From Owenia fusiformis (taxonomy: Eukaryota; Annelida; Polychaeta; Sabellida; Oweniidae), in contig CAIIXF020000008.1 of the NCBI GenBank assembly GCA_903813345.2, positions 27,016,822-27,080,821 on the forward strand: a DNA stretch of 64,000 nt, read 5' to 3'. Positions within the stretch are counted from its first letter, which is position 1; each line of letters opens with the position of its first letter. Under the pieces are notes generated by a model. It saw nothing but the letters and a program-made list of their open reading frames with translations. It ran no database searches and was not told where the DNA came from. The position numbers were made by a program, and so were the translations under genes. Positions 14,301 to 26,300 of this stretch are shown here, piece after piece.

Positions 14301-17300
14301 ATTTCAGATCAGTCCTAAATGGCGGGAAGCTCCAACTACTGAGGGTCTGTTGGAGATAGTGGTGGTTCCCGCGCTACCCCGTGGAGCTCTTGTGGAATGG
14401 CAGGTCTATGCTAACACTAAGAAAAATGATGAATGGAGTCGTAAGTTGAATTTTTACCTCTGGATATGAGATATCCCTTGAGCTCACATGAAACCCTCGA
14501 AATAAAAACTCAAGAATGAATTAACACCAAGCAATTGCACTCTATTCATAACAGCTCAATTTCTCTTTTGTAAGTAAGGGTTAGCCCTGAAAAGGGCTGT
14601 TGAGTTTCAAGTATGATAGACTCTAGATTAGATGTATAGTTCACGGAGCAGATCAAGATGTTGTTTGGAGACATAGACCATCATCTTGGCATACTTTAGG
14701 TACATATCTCTGGTCTCCTCCAAGCAAGACACACGCACTTGAAGACTGTAGGCAAACTCTAACTTTCCATCTCTCACAGCTCCAACTTGACGGGCTTCTA
14801 GCTGGTTGATCTCATCATTGAGGCATATAATCTGTGAGCTTGTCTTCCCGTAGCGAGTCTTGATGTCCAAGAGGGCTGCCTTGATGGTATCTGTTGATGG
14901 GTAGAGCTGCGAGTAAATGCTGTTGTTGGCTAGTGTTGTCATATTGAGCTGTGTTGGTGATATGAGCAACTCTTGATATGATGGGGTATTTATAGTGAGT
15001 TGTAGTTGAGGATTTAGAACTGCTCAAATGTCAGATTATATCTACATGCAGATCCAGGGTCCTACTCACTTGTCATATTGTGTATTATTTTATAATATTA
15101 ATCTTGCTCATACATCTAGCCAATGAGGCGGTTATAATCTGTATGTTTAACACCTAATTGCAATGAGCTCATTCAGGGCCGTCAGATGGGGGGGTGCGAT
15201 GGGTGCGACCGCACCCCCCTTTGTCACCCCCCAAAATAAATTTGAAAAAAAAATTGAAAAAATTTTTTTTAAAAATATTTTTTTTGTAATTTTTTTTTCA
15301 TTGACTCATACACTTTGAAAGTACCCAGAAAGCACCAAATAGCATCTTAAAATTGTAAAATTTTCTAGGGGTATTGGCCACCCCTCACACCCCCCACAAA
15401 ACAATGGAAAAGTTCTTAATTTATTTTAGTGTTTTGTCTCAGACACTTTTAAAGTGCCCAGACATCATAAAATAGCTCCTTGATATAGTTAGTGTTTTTG
15501 GGGGACTTGCTCCCCCTCTTGTATCTTGCACTTTCATAGACCCCCCCCCCCCCCTCTGGCGCCCCCCCCCTTGACCCCCCCCCCAAAAAAAAATTGTGAT
15601 TTTCTCAAATTCTTTAATTGACTCATACACTTTGAAAGTGCCCAGAAAGCACCAGATAGCGTTGTAAAATTGTAAAATTTTCTAGGGGGAGTAGGCCACC
15701 CCTCACACCCCAAACAAAACAATGGAAAAGTTCTGAATTTGTTTTATGTACTGTTTCAGACACTTTTAAATTGCCCAGACATCATCATCATCCTTGATAA
15801 AGTTAATGATTCTGGAAGACTAACACTTACTCGCCCTCTGGCATCCCCACTCCACCTCCCCCTCTGGCAGCCCCCCCCCCAAAAAAAATTTCAAATTTTT
15901 TTTATTGACTTTATTGACTAAAGTGCCCAGAAAGCACCAAATAGCATCTTAAAATTGTAAAAGTTTCTTGGGAAATAGGCACTTTTAGGCACAGACACTT
16001 TTAAAGTGCCCAAACTTCATCGAATAGCACCTTGATATTGTAAATTTTGATATCGGGGACAAACACTTGCTCCCCCTCTGGCACCCCAGCCCCACCTCCC
16101 CCTCTGGCACCCCCCCCCCCCCCTTGACACCCCCAAAACTTGAAAAAAATTGTGATTATTTTTCAATGTTTTTACTGACTAATACACTTTAAAAGTGCCC
16201 AGAAGCACCAAATATCATCTTTAAATTGTAAAATTTTCTAGGAGAGTTAGCCACCCCTCACCCACAAAACAAAAGAAAATATTCTGAATTTCATGTATTG
16301 TCTCAGACATTTTTAAGTGCCCAGACATCATCAAATAGCACCTTGATATGGTCAATGTTTCTGGGGGACAACCCCTTGCTCCCCTACTGGCACCACATCC
16401 CACTTCACCCTCTCATCCACTTTGACACCCCCAAAAGAATTTGAAAAAATACACATTTTTCTTATTGACTCATAACGCACAGGCGTACCAGATGGTTGCA
16501 AATTCGCTCCAAATACAACCAAATTTCAAAATTTTCCTGGGGGAGACCCCCCTGAATGCTCGGTTTTTTATTCACTCAACTCTTATTCCCATGGTGGTGG
16601 CGTACTACTTGGAAACATACACTTTGAAAGTGCCCAGAAAGCACCAAATAGCATCTCAAAACTGTAAAATTTTCTAGGGAGAGTGGACCACTCCTCACAC
16701 CCCCCACAAAACAATTGGAACTCTTGGAAGTTGCATTTGTTAATTCCAAACCAATATAGGGAGTAACTGAGCCCCCCTCCCCCCCCCCCCCCCCCCCCCC
16801 CTCTGACTTACACGATTTGATTTTCGCGGCCAAAAAATTGACAATTTTATATTCTCTTTAGTAAGCTAAAAACCGCACCCCCCTTGGAGAAAAGTGTCTT
16901 ACGGGCCTGTCATTACTTAATCACTTTGTTATTTTATTGTTTTAAAAGTTAATCTTTGAATTATAAGCTTTGGTTTACAAAAACATATTAATTAACTTAT
17001 GAACAAAAGTAATGGATGATTTAAAAAGGTGGGATCAATATGTTTTCTAATAAAAAATATCTGGAATATTTTATTTGAAAATATATTTAATTCTGTTTAA
17101 ACACTTGCATATCAGTAGATCTCTACTCATTGGTGATTAAATTATTTAGAGAAAGTCTATGTGCAGTCATACATTCACTAATCAAAGCATGGGTGTCCAA
17201 AGATGATAAAACACTCAAGAAAAACAATGAAATAAGGGCCAGTCAGGTGTTTAAACAATCAATCACTTATTGTGAAAACATCGTGCATAGATACTTGGTT

Positions 17301-20300
17301 TTCTGTAATTCTGGGGTGGGACATAAAAAATTCAGCATTTTGCAGAATCACTGACTTTCCTACCATTATGATTTTATCATGAAATTCCATCCCCATTCCA
17401 TCACGTTTCAGTTCGTTTGTGATCGGCAGTTCTTTCCAATAAATTGGTTGTTGATTTCTGCTTCAAGTTTCAGTATGGGATCGTAAACTTTAAACAATCA
17501 AAAGTTGATAGATTCATCAAGAAAATTGATTTAATCATCATTTGCAAAAAATTGCAGAATTTTGTTTTTTTGATGCAGAAAACTAGGATGTGTGATAAAT
17601 TATGTTATAAGTATTCTCTACATCAACATGATAATGATATCGTAACAACATAATGTTTTTGTAACAAGTGTTTGATTGTTCAAACACCTGTCTGGTCAAT
17701 GTTTCATTGTTTCTATGGAGTATTTTATTATTTTTTTGAGACCCATTCTTTGAATCTTATGATAATTGTGTTTTCGAATTGGAAACAATTAAATGGGAAT
17801 GAATATCAAACACACACTAAATGCAGATAATAAAGGCCGAAATCTTGGAGGGGAAGGCATAAATATGTGTGAAAGCAGAACTTGTTTTTGTATTCTTATA
17901 TTAATAATGGGTCCATAATGACCATTACATGTAAATTAGATGAATACATGCAGTCACTAACACTGTGCAGAATCACATTCATCAAAACACCAAGAACAAC
18001 ATTCACAATTTAATTTCTCTTTTTTAAGTAAGGGTTAGCCCTGAAAAGGGCTGTTGGGTTGAAGTTAGATCGCAGTTTACATGTAGAGTTCACGGAGCAG
18101 ATCAAGATGTTGTTTGGAGACATAGACCATCATCTTGGCATACTTCAGGTACATATCTCTTGTCTCCTCCAAGCAAGACACACGCACTTGAAGACTGTAG
18201 GCAAACTCCAACTTTCCATCTCTCACAGCTCTAACTTGACGGGCTTCTAGCTGGTTGATCTCATCATTGAGACATATAATCTGTGAGCTTGTCTTCCCGT
18301 AGCGAGCCTTGATGTCCAAGAGGGCTGCCTTGATGGTGTCTGCTGATGGATAGAGCTGAGAGTAGATGCTGTTGCTGGCTAGTGTTGTCATGTTGAGCTG
18401 TGTTGGTGATATGAGCAACTCTTGATATGATGGGGTATTTATAGTGAGTTGTGGTTGAGGATTTAGAACCGCTCAATGTAAGATTATATCTACATGCAGA
18501 TTCAGGGTCCTACTCACTTGTCATATTGTGTATTGTTTTATAATATTAATCTTGCTCAAACATTTAGCCAATCAGGCGGCTTTAATCTGTATGTTTAACA
18601 CTTGATTGCAATGAGCTCATTACTTAATCACTTTGTCATTTTATTGTTTTAAAAGTTAATCTTTCAATTATAAGCTTTGGTTTACACAAACATATTAATT
18701 AACTTATGAACAAAAGTAATGGAATGTTTTGACAAGGTGGGATCAGTATGTTTTCTAATAAAAAATATCAGGAATATTTTATTTAAAAATATATTTAATT
18801 CTGTTTAAACACTTGCATATCAGTAGATCTCTACTCATTGGTGATTAAATTATTTAGAGAAAGTCCATGATATGTGCAGTCATGCATTCACTAATTAAAG
18901 CATGGGTGTCCAAAGATGATAAAACACTCAAGGAAAACAATGAAATAAGGGCCAGTCGGGTGTTTAAACAATCAAACACTTGTTGTGAAAAGATACTGTG
19001 CATTAGATACTTTTATTTCTGTAATTCCGGGGCAGGACAGATTACATCAAAATTTCAGCATTTTGCAGAATCACTGATTTTCCTAAATGAGTACCATTAT
19101 GATTTTATCATGAAATTCCATCCCCATTCCATCACGTTTCAGTACGTTTTTGATCAGCAATTCTTTCTAATAAGTTGGTTGTTGATTTCTGCTTCAGCTT
19201 TCAGTATGGGATTGTAAACTTTAAAACAATCAAAAGTGGATAGATTCATCAAGAAAATTGATTTAATCATCATTCGAAAAAAATTGCAGAATTTTGTTTT
19301 TGGAAAATTTGCGCAAAATTTTGTTTTTGGAAAATTTGCGCAAAATTTTGTTTTTGGAAAATTTGCGCAGAATTTTGTTTTTGGAAAATTTGCGCAGAAT
19401 TTTGTTTTTTTCATGCAGAAAACTAGTATGTGTGATAAATTATGTTATAACTATTCTCTACTTCAACATGATGATAATATTAGTTAGATGTAACTTAATG
19501 TTTTTATAACAAGTGTTTGATTGTTTAAACACCTGTCTGGCCAGTGTTTCATTGTTTTTATGGAGTATTTTATTATTTTTTGAGACCCATGCTTTGAATC
19601 TTTTGATAAATGTGTTTTCAACTTGGAAACAATTAAATGGGAATAAGTATCAAACACACTAAATGCAGATAATAAAGGCCGAAATCTTGGAGGGGAAGGC
19701 ATAAATATGTGTGAAAGCAGAACTTGTTTTTGTATTCTAATATTGATCATTGGTCCATAATGACCATTACATGTAAATTAGATGAATACATGCAGTCACT
19801 AAAACTGTGCAGAATCACATTCATCAAAACACCAAGAACAACATTCACAATTCAATTTCTCTTTTGTAAGTAAGGGTTAGCCCTGAAAAGGGCTGTTGGG
19901 TTGAAGTTAGATCGCAGTTTACATGTAGAGTTCACGGAGCAGATCAAGATGTTGTTTGGAGACATAGACCATCATCTTGGCATACTTCAGGTACATATCT
20001 CTTGTCTCCTCCAAGCAAGACACACGCACTTGAAGACTGTAGGCAAACTCTAACTTTCCATCTCTCACAGCCCTAACTTGACGGGCTTCTAGCTGGTTGA
20101 TCTCATCATTGAGGCATAAAATCTGTGAGCTTGTCTTCCCGTAGCGAGCCTTGATGTCCAAGAGGGCTGCCTTGATGGTATCTGCTGATGGATAGAGCTG
20201 AGAGTAGATGCTGTTGTTGGCTAGTGTTGTCATGTTGAGCTGTGTTGGTGATATGAGCAACTCTTGATATGATGGGGTATTTATAGTGAGTTGTGGTTGA

Positions 20301-23300
20301 GGATTTAGAACCGCTCAATGTAAGATTATATCTACATGCAGATTCAGGGTCCTACTCACTTGTCATATTGTGTATTGTTTTATAATATTAATCTTGCTCA
20401 AACATTTAGCCAATCAGGCGGCTTTAATCTGTATGTTTAACACTTGATTGCAATGTGCTCATTACTTAATCACTTTGTCATTTTATTGTTTTAAAAGTTA
20501 ATCTTTCAATTATAAGCTTTGGTTTACACAAACATATTAATTAACTTATGAACAAAAGTAATGGAATGTTTTGACAAGGTGGGATCAGTATGTTTTCTAA
20601 TAAAAAATATCAGGAATATTTTATTTAAAAATATATTTAATTCTGTTTAAACACTTGCATATCAGTAGATCTCTACTCATTGGTGATTAAATTATTTAGA
20701 GAAAGTCCATGATATGTGCAGTCATGCATTCACTAATTAAAGCATGGGTGTCCAAAGATGATAAAACACTCAAGGAAAACAATGAAATAAGGGCCAGTCG
20801 GGTGTTTAAACAATCAAACACTTGTTGTGAAAAGATACTGTGCATTAGATACTTTTATTTCTGTAATTCCGGGGCAGGACAGATTACATCAAAATTTCAG
20901 CATTTTGCAGAATCACTGATTTTCCTAAATGAGTACCATTATGATTTTATCATGAAATTCCATCCCCATTCCATCACGTTTCAGTACGTTTTTGATCAGC
21001 AATTCTTTCTAATAAGTTGGTTGTTGATTTCTGCTTCAGCTTTCAGTATGGGATTGTAAACTTTAAAACAATCAAAAGTGGATAGATTCATCAAGAAAAT
21101 TGATTTAATCATCATTCGAAAAAAATTGCAGAATTTTGTTTTTGGAAAATTTGCCCAAAATTTTGTTTTTGGAAAATTTGCGCAAAATTTTGTTTTTGGA
21201 AAATTTGCGCAAAATTTTGTTTTTGGAAAATTTGCGCAAAATTTTGTTTTTGGAAAATTTGCGCAGAATTTTGTTTTTGGAAAATTTGCGCAGAATTTTG
21301 TTTTTTTCATGCAGAAAACTAGTATGTGTGATAAATTATGTTATAACTATTCTCTACTTCAACATGATGATAATATTAGTTAGATGTAACTTAATGTTTT
21401 TATAACAAGTGTTTGATTGTTTAAACACCTGTCTGGCCAGTGTTTCATTGTTTTTATGGAGTATTTTATTATTTTTTGAGACCCATGCTTTGAATCTTTT
21501 GATAAATGTGTTTTCAACTTGGAAACAATTAAATGGGAATAAGTATCAAACACACTAAATGCAGATAATAAAGGCCGAAATCTTGGAGGGGAAGGCATAA
21601 ATATGTGTGAAAGCAGAACTTGTTTTTGTATTCTAATATTGATCATTGGTCCATAATGACCATTACATGTAAATTAGATGAATACATGCAGTCACTAAAA
21701 CTGTGCAGAATCACATTCATCAAAACACCAAGAACAAAATTCACAATTCAATTTCTCTTTTGTAAGTAAGGGTTAGCCCTGAAAAGGGCTGTTGGGTTGA
21801 AGTTAGATGGCAGTTTACATGTAGAGTTCACGGAGCAGATCAAGATGTTGTTTGGAGACATAGACCATCATCTTGGCATACTTCAGGTACATATCTCTGG
21901 TCTCCTCCAAGCACGACACACGCACTTGAAGATTAGGCAAACTCTAACTTTCCATCTCTCACAGCCCTAACTTGACGGGCCTCTAGCTGGTTGATCTCAT
22001 CATTCAGGCATATAATCTGTGAGCTTGTCTTCCCATAGCGAGTTTTGATGTCCAAGAGGGCTGCCTTGATGGTAATTGCTGATGGGTAGAGCTGAGAGTA
22101 GATGCTGTTGTTGGCTAGTGTTGTCATGTTTAGCTGTGTTGTCATGTTGAGCTGTGTTGGTGATATGAGCAACTCTTGATATGGTGGGGTATTTATAATG
22201 AGTTGTGGTTGAGGATTTAGAACTGCTCAAATGTCAGATTATATCTACATGCAGATCCAGGGTCCTACTCACTTGTCATATTGTGTATTGTTTTATAGCA
22301 TTAATCTTGCTCAAACATATAGCCAACCAGGCAGCTCTAATCTGTATGTTTAACACCTGATTGCAATGAGCTCTTTACTTAATCACTTTGTTATTTTATT
22401 GTTTTAAAAGTTAATCTTTCAATTTTAAGCTTTGGTTTACACAAACATATTAATTAACTTATGAACAAAAGTAATGGATGTTTTAAAAAGGTGGGATCAA
22501 CATGTTTTCTAATAAAAAACATCTGGAATATTTTATTTGAAAATATATTTAAGTCTGTTTAAACACTTGCACATCAGTAGATCTCTACTCATAGGTGATT
22601 TAATTATTTAGATTAAGTCCATGATTTGTGCAGCCATGCATTCACTAATCAAAGCATTGCTGTCCAAAGATGATAAAACACTCAATAAAACAATGAAATA
22701 AGGGCCAGTCAGGTGTTTAAACAATCAAACACTTGTTGTGTAAACATTTTGCATAGATACTTGGTTTTCTGTAATTCCGGGATGGGACATTTTCAGCATT
22801 TTGCAGAATCATTGATTTTCCCAAATGAGTACCATTATGATTTTATCATGAAATTCCATCCCCATTCCATCATGTTTCAGTTCGTTTGTGATCAGCAATT
22901 CTCTCCAATAAATTGGTTGTTGATTTCTGCTTCAAGTTTCAGTATGGGATTGTAAACTTTAAACAATCAAAAATTGATATATTCATCAAGAAAATTGACT
23001 TAATCATCACTTGAAAAAAATTGCAGAATTTTGTTTTTGGAAAATTTGCGCAGAATTTTGTTTTTTTCATGCAGAAACCTAGTATGTGTGATAATTATGT
23101 TATAACTATTCTCTACAGCAACATGATAATGATATAATAATAACATAATGTTTTTATAACAAGTGTTTGATTGTTTAAACACCTGTCTGGCCAGTGTTTC
23201 ATTGTATTTAGGAAGTGTTTTATTATTTTTTTGAGACTCGTGCTTTGAATGTTTTGATAAATGTGTTTTCAACTTGGAAACAATTAAATGGGAATAAGCA

Positions 23301-26300
23301 TCGAACATACACTAAATGCAGATAAAGAAGTTGAAATATGGGAGTGGAAGGCATAAATATGTGTAAAAGCAGAACTTGTCTTTTATATTCTTATATTGAC
23401 CATTGGTCCATTATGACCATTACGTGTAAAATAGATGAACACATGCAGTCACTAAACTTCTGTGCAAAACCACATTCATCAAAACACCAAGAACAACATT
23501 CACAATTCAATTTCTCTTTTGTAAGTGAGGGTTAGCCCTGAAAAGGGCTGTTGGGTTGAAGTTAGATGGCAGTTTACATGTAGAGCTCACGTAACAGATC
23601 AAGATGTTGTTTGGAGACATAGACCATCATCTTGGCATACTTCAGGTACATATCTCTGGTCTCCTCCAAGCAAGACACACGCACTTGAAGACTGTAGGCA
23701 AACTCCAACTTTCCATCTCTCACAGCTCTAACTTGACGGGCTTCTAGCTGGTTGATCTCATCATTGAGACATATAATCTGTGAGCTTGTCTTCCCGTAGC
23801 GAGCCTTGATGTCCAAGAGGGCTGCCTTGATGGTGTCTGCTGATGGATAGAGCTGAGAGTAGATGCTGTTGCTGGCTAGTGTTGTCATGTTGAGCTGTGT
23901 CGTCATGTTAAGCTGTGTTGGTAATATGAGCAACTCTTGATATGATGGGGTATTTATAGTGAGTTATGGTTGAGGATTTAGAACTGCTCAAATGTCAGAT
24001 TATATCTACATGCAGATCCAGGGTCCTACTCACTTGTCATATTGTGTATTGTTTTATAATATAATCTTGCTCAAACATTTAGCCAATCAGGCGGCTCTAA
24101 TCTGTATGTTTAACACCTGATTGTGATGAGCTCATTAGTTATTGTTTTAAAAGTTAATCTTTCAATTTTAAGCTTTGGTTTACACAAACATATTAATTAG
24201 CTTATGAACAAAAGTAATGGATGTTTTAAAAAGTTGGGATCAATATGTTTTCTAATAAGATCTGTATGTTTAACACCTGAAACAAACTTTTGTTTTAAAC
24301 TATGGACAGAATTTAATGGTTGTGTATTAAAAAAAGAGACATCAACATGTAAAAGTAAAAGAAACATCTTCAACATTTTACTTGCTCAAATGTCATTTTA
24401 TATCTACATGCATACTCAGGGTCCTTCTCACACATGATTATCATGTATTTTTTTTCTAATGCTGATCCTTCTCAAATGTCACTTAGAGAGATTATTATTG
24501 ATTTGTCTAACACCCTTTTCGCAATTAAGTCTAACACATAATCTAACCTATTTGTTATTGCAGGTGAATTATTATTTATTTGTTTTTTTTTAATTTTAAA
24601 ATTGTAAATAAAGACAAGTTGTAGTGAATGATCAATTAAGTCATTCCTAAGGGAAAAAATCTTGAGGTAGTTGTTATGGCATTTTTTGGGAATACAGTGT
24701 CGAGATTTTGGCAGTTTGAGCGAAAAAATCTCTCAAAATCATGCAGTTTTTCACCATTCTGAGCACTTTTTAAGTGATTTTGGCCATTTTTGGACCAAAA
24801 TTAACACAAGTGAACCCCCCTGGAATTTTTCAAGAAGTGAACCCCCCTTAGCAAATCCTGGCACCAGGCCTGATATTCCTGTGTGTTAACCACTCAGTAT
24901 TCTTTAAATATAGATGTTGGTCAAAGAATTTATCAAAATGAAATACTCATCAAAAACATAAAGCACCCTGCAAATACAGTGAAACACCCAGCAAAAACAA
25001 TAAAACATCAATTGTTTTACCAATCACACTCGAATTAAAAAAATCAAAACAAAGAAACACTGGTATATGAACAATGAAGCACCTGGAATTTGCACTATAT
25101 TTGAAAATTCATAATTCATTTCTCTTTTGGAAGTAATAGTGGCCCTGAAAAGGGCCGTTTTGGTGTGGCTGAGATTCATGGATCTATAGTATAGCTTGTA
25201 GGCGATGGTTCTCCAAATGAGCACACATCTCTGTGTATCTGTCCATGCTACTGGCAGTGTACAGGTAGAACATGTTCAGTGTCTCCTGTAGGCAGCTGAT
25301 TTGCAAGTAGAGGCTGTAGCCTGTGTGGTAGAGCTGCTTCTCCCTGGCCCTCTTGTACCTCTCCTCTAGAGCCTCTAGCTTCTCTGTCAGCAGGACTATC
25401 TGAGTACGACTCATCTCACAAACACGTCGTAACTTCAGCATGTCTTTAGCAGTTGGCAATTCTGGTTCCATACTGTGTGGATCTACGTTCATGGTTCAGT
25501 GTTTGATTGTTTGCAGTTGTGACAACTATTGTGCAATGCAAGAAGATGCAGGTATATATACTAGCATGTCTGGCAGCTTGAGCAGGCTGGTAATGGGATC
25601 ACTGAGTCTTTTAACTGGCACATTGAGCTGTTGGATTGAATGATAACTGACAATCTGATTGGCTGGCTAATTACATGACATTGATCATGTGTTATAATCC
25701 AGAGTGGCATGTAATTTTTGATTATCTAAATATGTTTCTTAGTCCCAGAGTTTAATTGGCTTATTCACTTGCGCAAGATGTTTTTAAAAAATATTTTTTT
25801 AATTATTTATTCATGCAATTGTGCATTTATTCATTAATTTTATTTGTTTGTTAAATTTTATTTCAATGTTCTTTAATTATTTCTTTATTTGACAAATAAG
25901 TGATTAAAAACTAAAATATTATTTTAAAAGTGATGAAACTATATAATTTAAGAAAAAAAGGAGATTAATTCATTCTTATTATTGCAAGCCATGGCAAAAA
26001 TGGTTCTCTGATAACTGCAAAATCAGCCTGGGTATGAACATGAGACTTGTAGAGAAACTTGACCATGACCAAACCAGTGTTTGTTATTATGTCACCACCA
26101 AAAATGGTGACATATTGTTAGTCTCCAACTTTTTGTGGATGGTGTTCAGGGTTCGGCATTCTGCATCTGTAACAAGTGGCAGGTGGTGACATTTAGCATG
26201 TTAATGCCTTGTTATAGTATTGCCATTGAATCATGTTTTCTCCCTGTGTTGTAGGTGCCATATCTATCAAGCAGTCCCCAGGCCATTACAAGATCAACTT

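Noticed and set aside
18867-21059. Repeated 116-codon frame in array spacers and 27-bp-repeat frames
   Set aside because: They lie in inverted-repeat or VNTR spacer and have no promoter or 3' signal comparable to the array genes; the version near 22,700 is disrupted.
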